DNA from: Allomyces arbusculus | Taxonomy: Eukaryota; Blastocladiomycota; Blastocladiomycetes; Blastocladiales; Blastocladiaceae | Length of the DNA stretch: 64,000 nucleotides | Assembly: GCA_027604705.1 (NCBI GenBank) | Contig: JADHYV010000001.1 | Coordinates: forward strand, 62,001 to 126,000 | Direction of reading: 5' to 3' | Part shown: positions 1 to 10,046 of the stretch, in pieces | Layout of the letters: each line of letters starts with the position of its first letter | How positions within the stretch are numbered: position 1 is the stretch's first letter | The notes under the pieces: model-generated | Seen by the model: only the letters and a program-made list of their open reading frames with translations | Told to the model about the DNA's origin: nothing | Database searches by the model: none | Made by a program: the position numbers and the translations under genes

Positions 1-378
1 GCCGTTGCTATGCGAGGCCGCGACGCCTATGATCTGCATTCGCACGCTGAAGCTGGACCCGAGCGCGTTGGCGTGTGCTGACTCATCATTTTGTGGCCCT
101 CGCCCGTCACGTCGACGTGTGGCCTTACGGTGAGCGGCCGGCATCTGGGCGGGTCGTGGATGTATTGTGGAAAAATACACTGTATGTGGAATAGAAATAC
201 AATCTGGTCAGCCAATAAACATCGCCCACTTCACCACGCACTGGTTGCTTGGAATTTAGGATCGGAAATCTGATCAGATGCGCCTGTGCACGTGACGTTG
301 GCGTAACGTGACCGCGTCGAGCTTTGCCTTTCCTGTTTTTCGGTCGCGGACCGCCATGTTCCACCTCGCTCGGCCTCG

Positions 379-413
379 TTCGTCCCGTTTCGATTGTGTG
401 TTCGACCTCGTTC
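379..413 (+). promoter_or_regulatory. Possible gapped heat-shock element (spaced TTC triplets)
   Basis: TTC triplets sit at 379, 389, 401 and 411, spaced 10, 12 and 10 bases. Heat-shock factor binds alternating GAA/TTC units at 5-base spacing, and gapped or step-type elements with same-strand repeats at 10 bases are known. No intervening GAA is present, so this would be a degenerate step-type element. Its position about 280 bases before the start codon of an Hsp20 gene is the main reason to note it. Confidence 0.25.
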
Positions 414-603
414 CCGACCCTCTCCCGACGTCGTTTGTCGGCCTGCGCATTGCCTTCGCCGTGGTTCGCAGAGGCCGACACCTGGCGCACTCCACTGCAC
501 GCATCACCCACGCCGGCATGGAGAAAAGCATCGAACGCGGCCGAACGACGCGCCCATCGACGCGACGGCGAGCACAAGCGCGGCCGCACCACTCCGACGC
601 GAC

Positions 604-611
604 TATATAAA
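604..611 (+). promoter_or_regulatory. TATA box of the small heat-shock gene
   Basis: A perfect TATATAAA lies 79 bases before the Hsp20 start codon, in otherwise GC-rich DNA. TATA boxes are typical of stress-inducible fungal promoters. Transcription would start roughly 30-60 bases downstream, leaving a short leader. Confidence 0.6.
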
Positions 612-689
612 CGGCACCACCGCCTTCCCCGCTCTGGCGTCGCCAGTTAGCACGTTCACGAAATTCAACTCCATAACAACCCACCAACC

Positions 690-1355
690 ATGTCGCTGAT
701 CCGCCCGCTACTCGCCGACTTTGCGCGCACGATGCGCGCCTTTGACGACCCCTTCTTCCAAGTGATGCGCCGCACGCCGCTCGCGAACGACGTCTGGTCG
801 ACGGCGTTCCCGGCGCTCGGCGCGTCGATGCGCCGCATGCCCAATGTCGACATTTCCGGTACGCTATCTGCAAGCGCAACCATGATGTATCGACTGAACT
901 CTGCCCCTCACTCACTCTCTCTCTCGTCCGCCCCGCACCGACCACCAGAAAATGAGTCCGAGTACAAAGTCGTTGCCGAACTGCCCGGCCTGCAGCGCGA
1001 CCAAGTGAACGTCGAGGTCGTCGACAACAACACGCTCGTCATTTCCGGGTCGCGGTCCTCGGGCACCGATCAGCCGACGCAACAGGCCGCGTCGTCGTCG
1101 TCGGGCGATCAAGCGGAGGCAACGACCGACGTGGCCACGGCACCCGAGACCGGGTCGGCCGTCCAGACGGCCGGCGGGCACGAGGTCGTGACGCGCGAGC
1201 GCTTCTCCGAGGAGTTTATGCGGTCGATTGCGTTCCCGTCGCGCATCAAGGCCGACCAGATCCAGGCTAAGCTGCAGAACGGGCTGCTCGAGCTGGTGAT
1301 CCCGAAGGAGGCGCCCGTTGAGCCCAAGCCGACCAAAGTCAACATTCAGGTCTAG
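690..1355 (+). CDS. Small heat-shock protein (Hsp20 / alpha-crystallin family)
   Basis: ATP-independent holdase chaperone of the cytosol. Two exons, 690..858 and 949..1355, give 191 residues. The 90-nt intron (GTACGC...CAG) is a multiple of three with no stop, so an unspliced reading frame stays open. The alpha-crystallin domain starts right after the intron (EYKVVAELPGL) and ends with the diagnostic NGLLELVIPK strand. A C-terminal VNIQV supplies the I/V-x-I/V motif that docks oligomer partners. Between LVISGSRSSG and the RERFSEEFMRSIAFPSRI block there is an acidic, Ser/Ala/Gln-rich insertion of about 45 residues, longer than in most family members. A TATA box and possible heat-shock element lie upstream. 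The family is secure; the organellar form is unlikely because no targeting peptide is obvious. Confidence 0.92.
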   Translation: MSLIRPLLADFARTMRAFDDPFFQVMRRTPLANDVWSTAFPALGASMRRMPNVDISGTLSASATMMYRLNSAPHSLSLSSAPHRPPENESEYKVVAELPGLQRDQVNVEVVDNNTLVISGSRSSGTDQPTQQAASSSSGDQAEATTDVATAPETGSAVQTAGGHEVVTRERFSEEFMRSIAFPSRIKADQIQAKLQNGLLELVIPKEAPVEPKPTKVNIQV

Positions 1356-2385
1356 ATGGGAAGTCGCGAATGAAGACGGTGAGTTCGAGTCGGTTTGTTG
1401 TCGGGAGAAGATGTGGGTGCGTTTGATGCGCAGAGATTTGTAAATAGGTAGGTTTATGGGAGCGGTACCACTGAGGGCCGAAATGAAAGCGAATCGGTGA
1501 TGATAACACAGATAATATGGACGGGCGCGCACATTTTAAAGGCATTCTCAGATGCATGTCCGAAAGCATTTTCGCTTCTTGGCCAAAAATTTGTCGTCTC
1601 TTTCACGGAATGACCTGCGGCGCCAAGGAATGATACAAAGGTGATCAGCATGGTGCAACCATGCTTGCAGCAAATGGACGTCCTCATGGACACAACTCAA
1701 GTTTATAGGGAATGTCGCGGAGTCAAGACGACATGTTGTGGGGCGCACTATTCAGGCGTGCGGAATCGGACAAGACACGCGATTGGAAAGAATCGGCCAA
1801 CAAACGTTTTAAACGGATCTATTCCCTGCTAATTTTTCCTGGCGCTAGTAGGTGGCTAGAGCCGAATCGAAAACGTGCATCGAAGGGTACAAAAGAGGTG
1901 CGCTCCCACCACCGCGCTTTCCAATTTGTCGATTTGCCAAGCGGCATTTTGCCGCGGCCGTTGGCCTCTGTGCTGACGGCCTGCTCCAAGCGCGTTTCCG
2001 TCTGCTCCCAGCGCCGCACACGCACGCACGCACGCACGCACGCATGCACGCACACACGCACACCAACACGTTGACCACGACCAACTGCACGACATCCATG
2101 ATGCCAAGACCCGATGTGTAGGTCGATGCGATGCTTTCCTGCAGCTCGACTTGCAACGATGTGCATTGGATTTGTCGATGGATGGTTTGTTGCAATTTGC
2201 TAGGTGGTGGCCGCACATACAAGGTCAAGGACCAACAATTGATTTGTCCGATTCTTTGCAGTGGCAGTTGTTCTGTTTTTTTGGGGTACGCTAGTTGTGG
2301 ATGTGGATGTAGGTGGAAAAATGAATTATGGAAATGATCACGCCCAAATGTTGCCGCTGCGCCCGCTGACAAGACAAAATCAAAA
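1356..2385. other. Intergenic region between converging Hsp20 and RNase MRP-like genes
   Basis: Both neighbours end towards this 1-kb stretch. Open frames inside are short, overlap on both strands and look like chance frames. Base composition is more AT-rich than the genes. The only clear structure is an ACGC microsatellite (listed separately). Confidence 0.5.
2017..2062. repeat. ACGC-type microsatellite
   Basis: Roughly ten copies of a 4-base CACG/ACGC unit with one T interruption, grading into CACA repeats. It is intergenic and of no evident function; length polymorphism is likely. Confidence 0.9.
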
Positions 2386-3273
2386 TTACAACGAGGTCAA
2401 GAAATCGGCGAGCGTCTTGGGCTTGCTCGACTCCTCGTTCTTCTGCTGCGCCTTGAGCAGGCCGCGCAGCGTGTTCTTCTTCTTGCTCGTCGCCGATTTC
2501 TTGGACGACGTTGCTCCGGTCGCGGAGAGTGCAGGGCTCGCCGTGGCTGATCGCGACGAGGCACTGCTACCAGGCCGTCCTGGTGTTGCAGCAGCAGCAG
2601 GTCGAAGAGCACTCGTGCTGGCCGGCGTTGCAGATGCGGGCCGACCAGGCGCGGTCTTGGCAGGCGTCGCGAGCACAGATCGTGCAGGACCTGAGGTCTT
2701 CACCGGCGTCGCCGTCGTGCTCTTGGGTGTCGGGCCAGCGTCCTTGAACCCTGGTGCCGTCGACGCCGGGTGCCGCGACGGCTTACTCGCCCTTGCAGCG
2801 GCCGTCACGGTCAAACTTTGTGCCGCCGACTGCTTCTTCCCGCTCGCTGCTGCACCGGCATCCGCGACCGCCGACGCCACGACCACACGCCGAACTTTCG
2901 CTCCCCTCGTCGCCTTCCCGACCGCATGTTGCACCCCACACACACGACACCGTTCTGCGACCGCGACCAGATTCCTCCCTTTCGCAAGCCGTGCCGCACA
3001 CCGTGCGAGGCCCGGTACGTTGATCGCTCCGCATCTTGTGCACAGGCCCTTGTTGAGTGCCGAGTCGGCAGCCAGCGTGACATTGGCCTGGTCGGCACCG
3101 GCCAGATCGACGAGCTGGCGCGCAAAGTAGGCGGCGACGGCGGGGGAGGTCGCTGTGTAGGTTTGTGCGGCGGCACGAAGGAACGTGAGCCGTGCAACGG
3201 CCGCAGTTGCGGTGAGGTTCACGCCAAGCCGGTAGGTGTCGGCGTCGGTCGTGGTGGGGGCGAGGCCGCGCAT
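2386..3273 (-). CDS. Probable RNase MRP/P zinc-binding subunit (C18orf21/RMP24, Snm1/Rpr2-like)
   Basis: 295 residues in one open frame. An N-terminal helical segment (about 20-75) is followed by two CxxC zinc knuckles, LCTRCG near residue 78 and CRVCG near residue 110, with PG between them. This is the layout of the Rpr2/Rpp21/Snm1 zinc-ribbon proteins that bind RNase P and RNase MRP RNA. The middle is low-complexity Ala/Thr/Pro/Ser with repeated TP and SP sites. The extreme C terminus, a Lys stretch then LRGLLKAQQKNEE and LADFLTSL, resembles the C-terminal block of human C18orf21, reported as an RNase MRP-specific subunit. Expected role: pre-rRNA processing in the nucleolus. Assignment rests on remembered motifs; a plain Rpp21 homologue is the main alternative. 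Confidence 0.62.
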   Translation of the reverse strand: MRGLAPTTTDADTYRLGVNLTATAAVARLTFLRAAAQTYTATSPAVAAYFARQLVDLAGADQANVTLAADSALNKGLCTRCGAINVPGLARCAARLAKGRNLVAVAERCRVCGVQHAVGKATRGAKVRRVVVASAVADAGAAASGKKQSAAQSLTVTAAARASKPSRHPASTAPGFKDAGPTPKSTTATPVKTSGPARSVLATPAKTAPGRPASATPASTSALRPAAAATPGRPGSSASSRSATASPALSATGATSSKKSATSKKKNTLRGLLKAQQKNEESSKPKTLADFLTSL

Positions 3274-3533
3274 GGATGCTGATGAGGTCTTGGGAGATTG
3301 GGTGCGGGAAATGGCTCGTCGTTGATGGTCGGATTGCGCCGTTGGTGTTGGTTCAAGTACAGAGGAAGGAGAATCGTCGAAGACGAGGACGGACTGATCA
3401 ATGAAATCCCGTCTGCGTCAAATCCGCGTGCGTGAGCGACGTTGGACTGCAAGCTCACGCTGCGACCAGCAGTGCGAGACCAACGAGAGCGTAGCAAGGC
3501 GACAAAATTGAATCAGAAGACTCATTCAACAGT

Positions 3534-5650
3534 TCAGGAAAACAGTCCACCTCCTCCAGCACCCGCCCGCCATGCCGGCACCGCTCGCCGCGGAATCGCG
3601 CGCGCGCCCTGCGTTACCTGAAACGCCGAGGCCGCTGACCGTACCTCAAGATCCTGCTGTCGCACGGCCTCCTCGGCACGTCGCTGCGACGCCTTCGTTG
3701 GCGCCAAGAGGCGCGTCGGGTCACGCTCGGCCGTGGCCATGGGCCGGACGGAAAGTGGTGCTGCCGGTGCGTGCTGTTGCTGCGATTTGGCGGCCAGTTG
3801 ACGTCGGCGCTCGATGAAAGCTTGAGAGCGCGCATGGATCCTCTCTTGTACCTCGGGCGCCAGCAAGGGAGGGGAGGCTGCGGCGAGGTCGGTCGAGGCT
3901 AGGCCCTCGAATTGTGCGGCTCGTCGCCGCTCTTCCAGCGCTTTCTTGAGCCGAAGCTATCGGGTGGAAAAGCAGGGCATCAATGTGAAGACACGGTTCA
4001 ACACAAAAAGAAACAGTACTCGACTGCGTACTTGCTTGCGCAGCATCGCCTCGCGATCACGTTCGTGCCGTTCCCGCTCCTCGTGCTCGCGCCGTCGCCG
4101 CTCCTCCTGCTCCTGTCTCTGCTTCCTCTCGCGCCACGCCGCGAGCTCCGCCAATTTCCGCTCATGCTCCGGATCGTCGGCCGGTTTCGACGCCGCTTTG
4201 ATGGCGACAGCAGGCTCGTCCGGCTCATCGTCGGGCTCCACGGCCACCTTAGCCTGCCGCCACGCGACCACAGCCTGCCGCTTGCGTTCCAGTAACCGGT
4301 CATGATCGTCCATCCATGTCAGGTGCGCATCAATCTCGTCGGGCGACCGGCCGACGAGACTCGCGCACTGCGCGAGTTTCTGCGAACCAATCCGCCCGGT
4401 GCGCCGCAGCGGGCCGAGCATCTGGATGACGATGTCGTGCGACGCCGGGTCCCACCCGCCAAGGGCGCCGTGCTTGTCGATGAAGCGCTACCGAGACCAG
4501 AAGTGTCAGGGACTCGGGCCCACGGTAAAAAAAAAGGTGGATAAGGGAGAGCGTACGTTGTACTCTTCGACTTCGGGCGCAAGGCGCGTGCCCGTCGAGG
4601 GGGCCAGGCGACGAGGAACGCCGCGCTTGGCCGGGTATGAGGGTGCGGGGAACGCGTCGTCGGTGGGCCGGAGGTGCCACGTCACCATGCGGTTCGCAAG
4701 CAAGTTGAGTTCTTGGGTGAGGAGACGTTCTTGCACGAGCGCGCGCTGCAGCCTAGAGGTCAGAGAAGTGAACATGACAGATTCGCAGAGCTTGGCCAAG
4801 ACAAAAACGAACCCGTCATGGAGTTCCGATTGCAGCTGCGCGAGCCGCGTCTCAAACCGCTGAAATAGGTCTTCCACGTCTGCACCGACTCCACCGCTGC
4901 TTGATGCCTTTTGCAGCCGAACCATGACCATTTGCAGCATGGACCGCGAGTCGCGAATGTCGTCGCGAAACTTGGACCCTGCCATGAGCAATCAGAATAC
5001 GAGGCTTGCTGCAGCGATGGGACAGCGGTCAATGAACGAACCGAGTTCTGTGACAAGGTTCTCGCCCTTGGCGAATTCTTTCGGTAACCAATCGTGCTCC
5101 TCGGCATCGGCCGTGCGCGAACGTCGACGACTTGCAATCCAGTGCGCCAGGTCGGCGTCCACAGCCCGTTCTCTGTTGAATCACCGGGATGAGGTTCGTT
5201 GGTGCATCGTCACGCGAACTGAATCATTTCTCTTGAGTCGGATCAAGCTTACCGTGCCCTCAAACCTGCGGCGGCGTCGGAAAACTGGCGCTTGGTTGTG
5301 ATCGAAGCAGTGGAGTCGGTCTTCGCCATCATGGTGGAGCACTTGCAGGAGGTTTGAACCACTTGGTCAGCCTTTACCTTCGCCGACACGGCGGTCGCGG
5401 CGGAAATTGCGGTTGGAGATGGTTGCAAATTGCTTTGGCGAGAAGAAACCGAAACCGGTTGGTTCTTGCCACGTGAGCGCGACACGACGCTTTTGCCAGC
5501 AGAAATGCGCACCCAATGGATGCTGCCGGACGATTTGCAGCACACCTGTTCCAATTCAGCCGGGCCTCTTTTCGGAAAGCGACTGAGCGAGGTTCTGGCG
5601 CAGTCGTTACTTGCAGCATGTGGGCCAACGGCCCGCGCCATGATGGCCAA
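3534..5650 (-). CDS. CCDC112: Coiled-coil protein CCDC112 homologue (centriolar satellite/basal body)
   Basis: Five exons on the minus strand with matching phases: 5650..5253, 5172..5042, 4978..4557, 4487..4032 and 3956..3534; together 609 residues if the first ATG is used. A shorter start at about 5332 would give roughly 500 residues, closer to the animal protein. Recognisable blocks in order are a helical N-terminal half, GALGGWDPASHD, LVGRSPDEIDAHLTWMDDHD, a long charged coiled coil rich in ERRRREHEER, and the C-terminal pair RDPTRLLAPTKA and AIPRRAVPAW, the family hallmarks. In animals CCDC112 localises to centriolar satellites and supports ciliogenesis; a basal-body role is inferred here. 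The neighbours are unrelated housekeeping genes. Confidence 0.8.
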
Positions 5651-5812
5651 ACATGGTCGATGCGGTCAAGATCACATCCTGCTCACGACAAAGCGAGTCG
5701 AGAGAAAGAAAGAAAAACACGCTCAAAACCAACATGGCCATTTCATTGCGACATGAACGAACAACGAACACTACCCCGCAGTCACCTAACCACCAACCCT
5801 TCCTTCTTTCCA

Positions 5813-6697
5813 TCAGCGCTTCCCGCCACGACGCTTCTTCCCCGCCCCTTGCCCTCCCGCCGGACCCGCATTCAAATGCTGCTGCTTGCCGTTCCCACCA
5901 GACGACGGCCCATACGGCCGGTCGCGGTCGCGCTCGAGCCGGTCGAGATCCACCTTGTGCCGGTCGGCAAACGACTTGGTCATGAGTTCCGTCTTGGGCG
6001 TGCCCTTTGGCACGGCCGCCGGGTTGGCCACGGCAATAATGTGAGAGGAGTTGCCCGCCGGCGGCTTCCGCGCGGGCGCCGCGAGCGGCTGCATGCGTGA
6101 CGCGAGCGAGTGCGCACTCGTTGCTGCGTGCGCGGCCGCGGGGGGCGGCACAAGTTGTCCGGCCTTTTTTAAGAGAACGTGCCGGATGCACCGCTTGAGC
6201 CAGGCCGGGTCTTTGGGCGCGTACGCGAATTGGCCGTTCGGGAACGGCTGCCGTCTACGATGAATTTGCACCAGGTCAGCCGAGAAGTCGCGCCAAATCG
6301 GCTGCGGATGTGGTGGTGGATACGAACACGAGCGCGACCAAATCGGACCAATGGTCAATGTACTGGTAGACGTCGTCTTCAACATAGGTAATTTGCGACG
6401 TCTTGCTGGTGCTCTTCAGATATTCTTCGAACATTTGAATGATGCCTATGAGCGCGTATCGCGGTCAGTGTCGAGAATCGGACACTGGCCGTTGCGCGGC
6501 AACGCGCCAAAAAAGAGTCGTACCTTCTGCAGCCTTGTCCTCATCATCGTAGTCGTAGAACGTTCGCGACGACGTTTTGGGGGTTTTCTGGATGAGAAGC
6601 AAGGTGTGGGACTGGAAACGACGCCAGTCGCGTCAGTGACTGCTCGTTTGAGTGTAGAACAGGGTGGTTCGCGCAAATTTTGTCTTACAAACCGCAT
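5813..6697 (-). CDS. ERH: Enhancer of rudimentary homologue (ERH) with a long extra C-terminal tail
   Basis: Four exons: 6697..6689 (only ATG CGG TTT), 6611..6524, 6445..6324 and 6247..5813; 217 residues. The first 100 residues follow ERH closely: SHTLLLIQKTPKTSSRTFYD, then IQMFEEYLKS, SQITYVEDDVYQYIDHWSDL, and APKDPAWLKRCIRHVLLKKA. ERH is a small nuclear dimer that bridges RNA-decay and splicing factors (Mmi1/Erh1 in fission yeast). Almost all known ERH proteins stop near residue 104. This one continues for about 115 residues of Pro/Ala-rich then basic sequence, ending KKRRGGKR, which could be a nuclear localisation signal. The tail is in the same exon as the last ERH helices, so it is not a gene-model join. 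The frame is also open upstream of the ATG, so a longer N terminus cannot be excluded. Confidence 0.85.
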
Positions 6698-7397
6698 TGA
6701 ATCATTCAACGAACCATGGTGCGGGCAACAGGATGGGGTAGTTGAGACGGGGAACGCGAGAAATGGGCGCTCGGTGGCAATTCGGCCGGGCAATGGCGGG
6801 AGGTCAACAATCAGGGGACGCTCAGGTCCAGGCAAGGGTTGACGGGCACTATCCAAACGTCGGTGCGTGTCCGGAGGGCGGGCGACAGGTTGGTCGCGGC
6901 AGATCAGGGGGCAGGGCAGTTGTGCGGGGACACCGCGAGCTCGCGGAAATTGGGGCGGCACTGGTGTTCCAGGCTCACCAAGGGGGTCGCAGGGTCGTCT
7001 GCGGGAAGTTGTCGTCGTGCTCGCCAACAGCAAGTGCGTTGTCGCGGTGCTGGCGGCCGAGGTCGTAGTTGACGAGGTCCGTGCGCACAGGCAGGGGACG
7101 CCTCGAACGCCGTCACGCGCTCGGGCGTGACCGTCTACCGCACGGTGACTCGCCCTCCCTTGCCCTTGTGTCGCTTGCGGCCGACACGGCCACGACGTCC
7201 ATCCGTGCCAGGTCCTTGACGACGGCCCACCGACAAAGACGACGCTGACGACGGCGACTGAAAGCTGCCGCCGAAGCTACTGCTGCCGCTCCCGCACTCG
7301 ATCCGCCAGCAACAACCGCACTCGTCGACGAGGCAACAACGCGTGCTCAACCCGGCCGTGATCAGCTCCAGACTTTTGCTGTGATCCTCGACCAACC
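6698..7397. promoter_or_regulatory. Divergent promoter region, ERH (-) and eIF2B delta (+)
   Basis: A 700-base stretch between two divergently transcribed genes. Open frames occur on both strands but their products are low-complexity and unrelated to known families. It is taken as a shared upstream region plus 5' leaders; no TATA box or defined motif is evident. Confidence 0.5.
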
Positions 7398-8921
7398 ATG
7401 GCGACTCCCGCCCCTTCGAAGCCGGCTGCCGCCGCTGCGGCTCCTGCAACCACACCAGCCCCCGCAGTCGCTGCTGCTGGTGCGCCCACGCCCGCCGTCG
7501 AGCTCGGCCCGGATGGCCGCCCCATGCGCAAGTCGATGAAGGAAATGTCCAAGGCTGAGCGCCGCGCCTACCAGGAGGCACAGCGCAAGGCCAAGGAGGC
7601 CGCCAAGGCCTCGGGCACGCCGCCGCCCAAAAAGGGCGGTTCTGCCGCGCAGAACAAGGCGCAAGGCGACGGTGCCGGCGCTGCTGGAACCAACGCGGCG
7701 GGCCGTCCATCGACTGGCGGCAGTGCCCGTGGTGCCGATGGCGCGTCGACGCCCGTACCGCCCGCGGGCGGCATGACTGCATCGTCGTCGTCGATCGCCT
7801 TGGCTGCAGCAGTGACTGCTGCGCCGGTCGCCAAGGCGCCCGCACACAAGACGCTCTCACTCTTCTCACACCTGCCGCCACCCGCGTCGGAGCGCGGCCA
7901 CATCCCGGGGCAAGTGCCGGCCACGACGCGCGAGGCGTTGCATCCAGCGGTCGTGCGACTCGGTCTGCAGTTTGCCAACTTTACGATCGCCGGCGCGAAC
8001 GCGCGGTGCCGCGCGATGCTCGAGGCCTTCAAGCACTTGATTCGCGACTACGTGACCCCACCGGACGCGGTGCTCTCGCGGCACTTGACGCAGTTCCTCG
8101 GTGCACACATTTCGTACCTGTCCGACATTCGCCCGCTGGCCCCGTGCATGGGCAACGCGATCCGGCAACTCAAGCACGAGATTTCGGTTTTGGGCATCGA
8201 TATCTCCGACAAGGACGCCAAGCAGCACCTGCTCGACCGCATCGACGAGTACATTCACGAGCGCATTACCATGGCCATCGAGTCGCTCGCGCAGCACGGC
8301 GTTGCCAAGATCAAGGACGGCGACGTGATCTTGACCTATGGCCACTCGAGTACCGTGCGCCACTTGCTCGTCAAGGCCCACACGCTCGGTCGCCGGTTCC
8401 GCGTGATTGTCGTCGACGCGCGCCCTCGCCGCGAGGGGCGCCGCATGGCACAGGCTTTGCTCGATGCTGGGATCACCACGACCTACGTCCTGGTCAATGC
8501 CCTCGGCTACGTGATCCGCGAAGCGTCCAAGGTGATTCTCGGCGCACACGGTCTCTTGGGCAACGGCGCGCTCATGTCGCGCGCGGGCACCGCGCAGGTC
8601 GCGCTGCTCGCGTCGCACCTGAACTTGCCCGTGATTGCCGCGTGCGAAACGTACAAGTTTTCGCTCAGCATTCATCTTGATTCGGTCGTGTTCAACGAAC
8701 TGGCCGACCCGGACGAGTTGGTCCCGCAGTCGCGCGGGACGAGTGCCGAGAAGCTGCCGCTGAGCACCTGGCGCGAGACGCCCAACTTAAAGGTGCTGAA
8801 TTTGCTGTATGACGTGACGCCGCCCGAGTTTATCACGGTCGTGATTACTGAGGTCGGGTTGATGCCAACGACGAGTGTGCCGGTCGTGATTCGCGAGTAC
8901 AAGCCGCTGCTCGAGCAGTGA
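7398..8921 (+). CDS. GCD2: Translation initiation factor eIF2B subunit delta (GCD2)
   Basis: Regulatory-core subunit of the guanine-nucleotide exchange factor for eIF2. Intronless, 507 residues. Residues 1-160 are a low-complexity Ala/Pro/Gly and basic region with KSMKEMSKAERRAYQEAQR, the N-terminal extension typical of the delta subunit. The Rossmann-like eIF2B alpha/beta/delta domain follows, including TREALHPAVVRLGLQFA, IKDGDVILTYGHSSTVRHLL, VIVVDARPRREGRRMA, VILGAHGLLGNGALMSRAGT and VPVVIREYKPLLEQ at the end. A CGACCAACCATGGC context supports the start. Length is close to yeast and animal delta subunits. Expected to mediate general amino-acid control through phosphorylated eIF2 alpha. Confidence 0.96.
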   Translation: MATPAPSKPAAAAAAPATTPAPAVAAAGAPTPAVELGPDGRPMRKSMKEMSKAERRAYQEAQRKAKEAAKASGTPPPKKGGSAAQNKAQGDGAGAAGTNAAGRPSTGGSARGADGASTPVPPAGGMTASSSSIALAAAVTAAPVAKAPAHKTLSLFSHLPPPASERGHIPGQVPATTREALHPAVVRLGLQFANFTIAGANARCRAMLEAFKHLIRDYVTPPDAVLSRHLTQFLGAHISYLSDIRPLAPCMGNAIRQLKHEISVLGIDISDKDAKQHLLDRIDEYIHERITMAIESLAQHGVAKIKDGDVILTYGHSSTVRHLLVKAHTLGRRFRVIVVDARPRREGRRMAQALLDAGITTTYVLVNALGYVIREASKVILGAHGLLGNGALMSRAGTAQVALLASHLNLPVIAACETYKFSLSIHLDSVVFNELADPDELVPQSRGTSAEKLPLSTWRETPNLKVLNLLYDVTPPEFITVVITEVGLMPTTSVPVVIREYKPLLEQ

Positions 8922-9145
8922 ACGAACAGTCGTGGTGGTGGTGGTGCTCGAGCTGGAGGGCCCTCTTCTTGTCGGTCCTCTCTTGGCTCCGTGTGCTTTG
9001 CGCTTTATTCTATCCATAATCGAAAGTTTTTGTGCCGCGCTTACGGACAGAGGCATCTTCACGAACAGAGGCGCCTCAGCCCGTCTATTTAGTGAGAGCC
9101 GCAAGACACGACGAGACAGGACTCGGCCCCACGATCACGGTTTCA

Positions 9146-9689
9146 TTATTCTTTCCTCGGCGACGACACGGCCTTGGCGCCCGCCGTCTGCCTTGCCGTC
9201 GCCGCACTTGGCCCACTCGCCACTGCGGCCGCCTGGCTGATGCGAGGCGGCTCGACACCGTGCCACAGCGGCAGCGCAATCGGACCGCCGTAGACGCTTG
9301 GGACGTGGCCAATCCCGCGCACGTAGGTTCGTGGGTGCGGCACGGGCTCACTCGGGGCAGCGGTTTCGGCAGGTCGGAATCCGCGCGGCGGCGCCATCCA
9401 CGGCGGGAGCGGAAGGTCGATCAGGGTCGCGGCAACACGGTGGACTGATGGCTCTGCGTCGGGGTTGCGTGCAGGGACTTTAGGGCCGGCATGGGTTGCT
9501 ACGTCAATAGAGGCTGGTGGGGCCGGGGCCAGGGTTACTGCAAGGTTGCCGGCGCCGGGCAGCGGCTGCGGGTGGTTGGCAACTGCGTCGGTCATTGTGT
9601 CGCGAATGAGGTCGTCTGCGATTTCGGGGATGAAGATTGGTCGCAAAGGCCAGCTTGACGGCTTGACGCGCACTTGAAGAGTCGGCCAT
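9146..9689 (-). CDS. Small proline-rich protein, unrecognised, divergent from CFAP57
   Basis: I do not recognise this gene. Best model: exon 1 at 9689..9674 (ATG GCC GAC TCT TCA A), a 58-nt GTGCGC...CAG intron, and exon 2 at 9615..9146; 161 residues, phases consistent. An unspliced frame starting at 9856 also exists. The product is Pro/Ala-rich with a fairly ordered-looking middle: VHRVAATLIDLPLPPWM, PHPRTYVRGIGHVPSVYGG, ALPLWHGVE. There is no signal peptide or membrane segment. It diverges from CFAP57 with about 360 bases between start codons, which could reflect shared regulation with flagellar genes, but that is only suggestive. Confidence 0.45.
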
Positions 9690-10046
9690 GTTCTTGTTCG
9701 ATCACGGGATCGCGTCGAGTGCTCGCTGATCACCTCGTTGAAATGGACTCTCCAACCGACAACGGCAGCTAGACACCGACGTGCGCAATTGAATTTGATC
9801 CCGCCGTGCGGGTCTGCCGTGCCGGCACTATCAGCAATCGTGTATTCCGTGCCCACATCTCAAGTGCCCGCCGACCCCTGGCCCGCGGCATCAATCTGGA
9901 TTGGCACCTCGCAAGACCGACAACCACCGATCGTGCAAGCACACAAGTAATCCGAGCCGATTCAAGAAAAGCTCCATTGGGGCTCCAGCTGTCCTCTCCA
10001 CATTCTCCACCCGTTCCTACAACCCGCGCGTGCCGTTACCACCACC

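Larger units (their letters stand above)
1..689. other. Window edge and upstream region of the small heat-shock gene
   Basis: No gene is convincing here. The first 100 bases could hold the last codons of a plus-strand gene that starts before the window, but nothing recognisable is encoded. The rest is taken as the promoter region of the heat-shock gene that starts at 690. Confidence 0.4.

Noticed and set aside
6446-7033. Separate minus-strand protein upstream of ERH
   Set aside because: The frame runs into the ERH first exon and intron and is proline/arginine-rich without homology; it is more likely leader and promoter sequence, although a longer ERH N terminus is not excluded.
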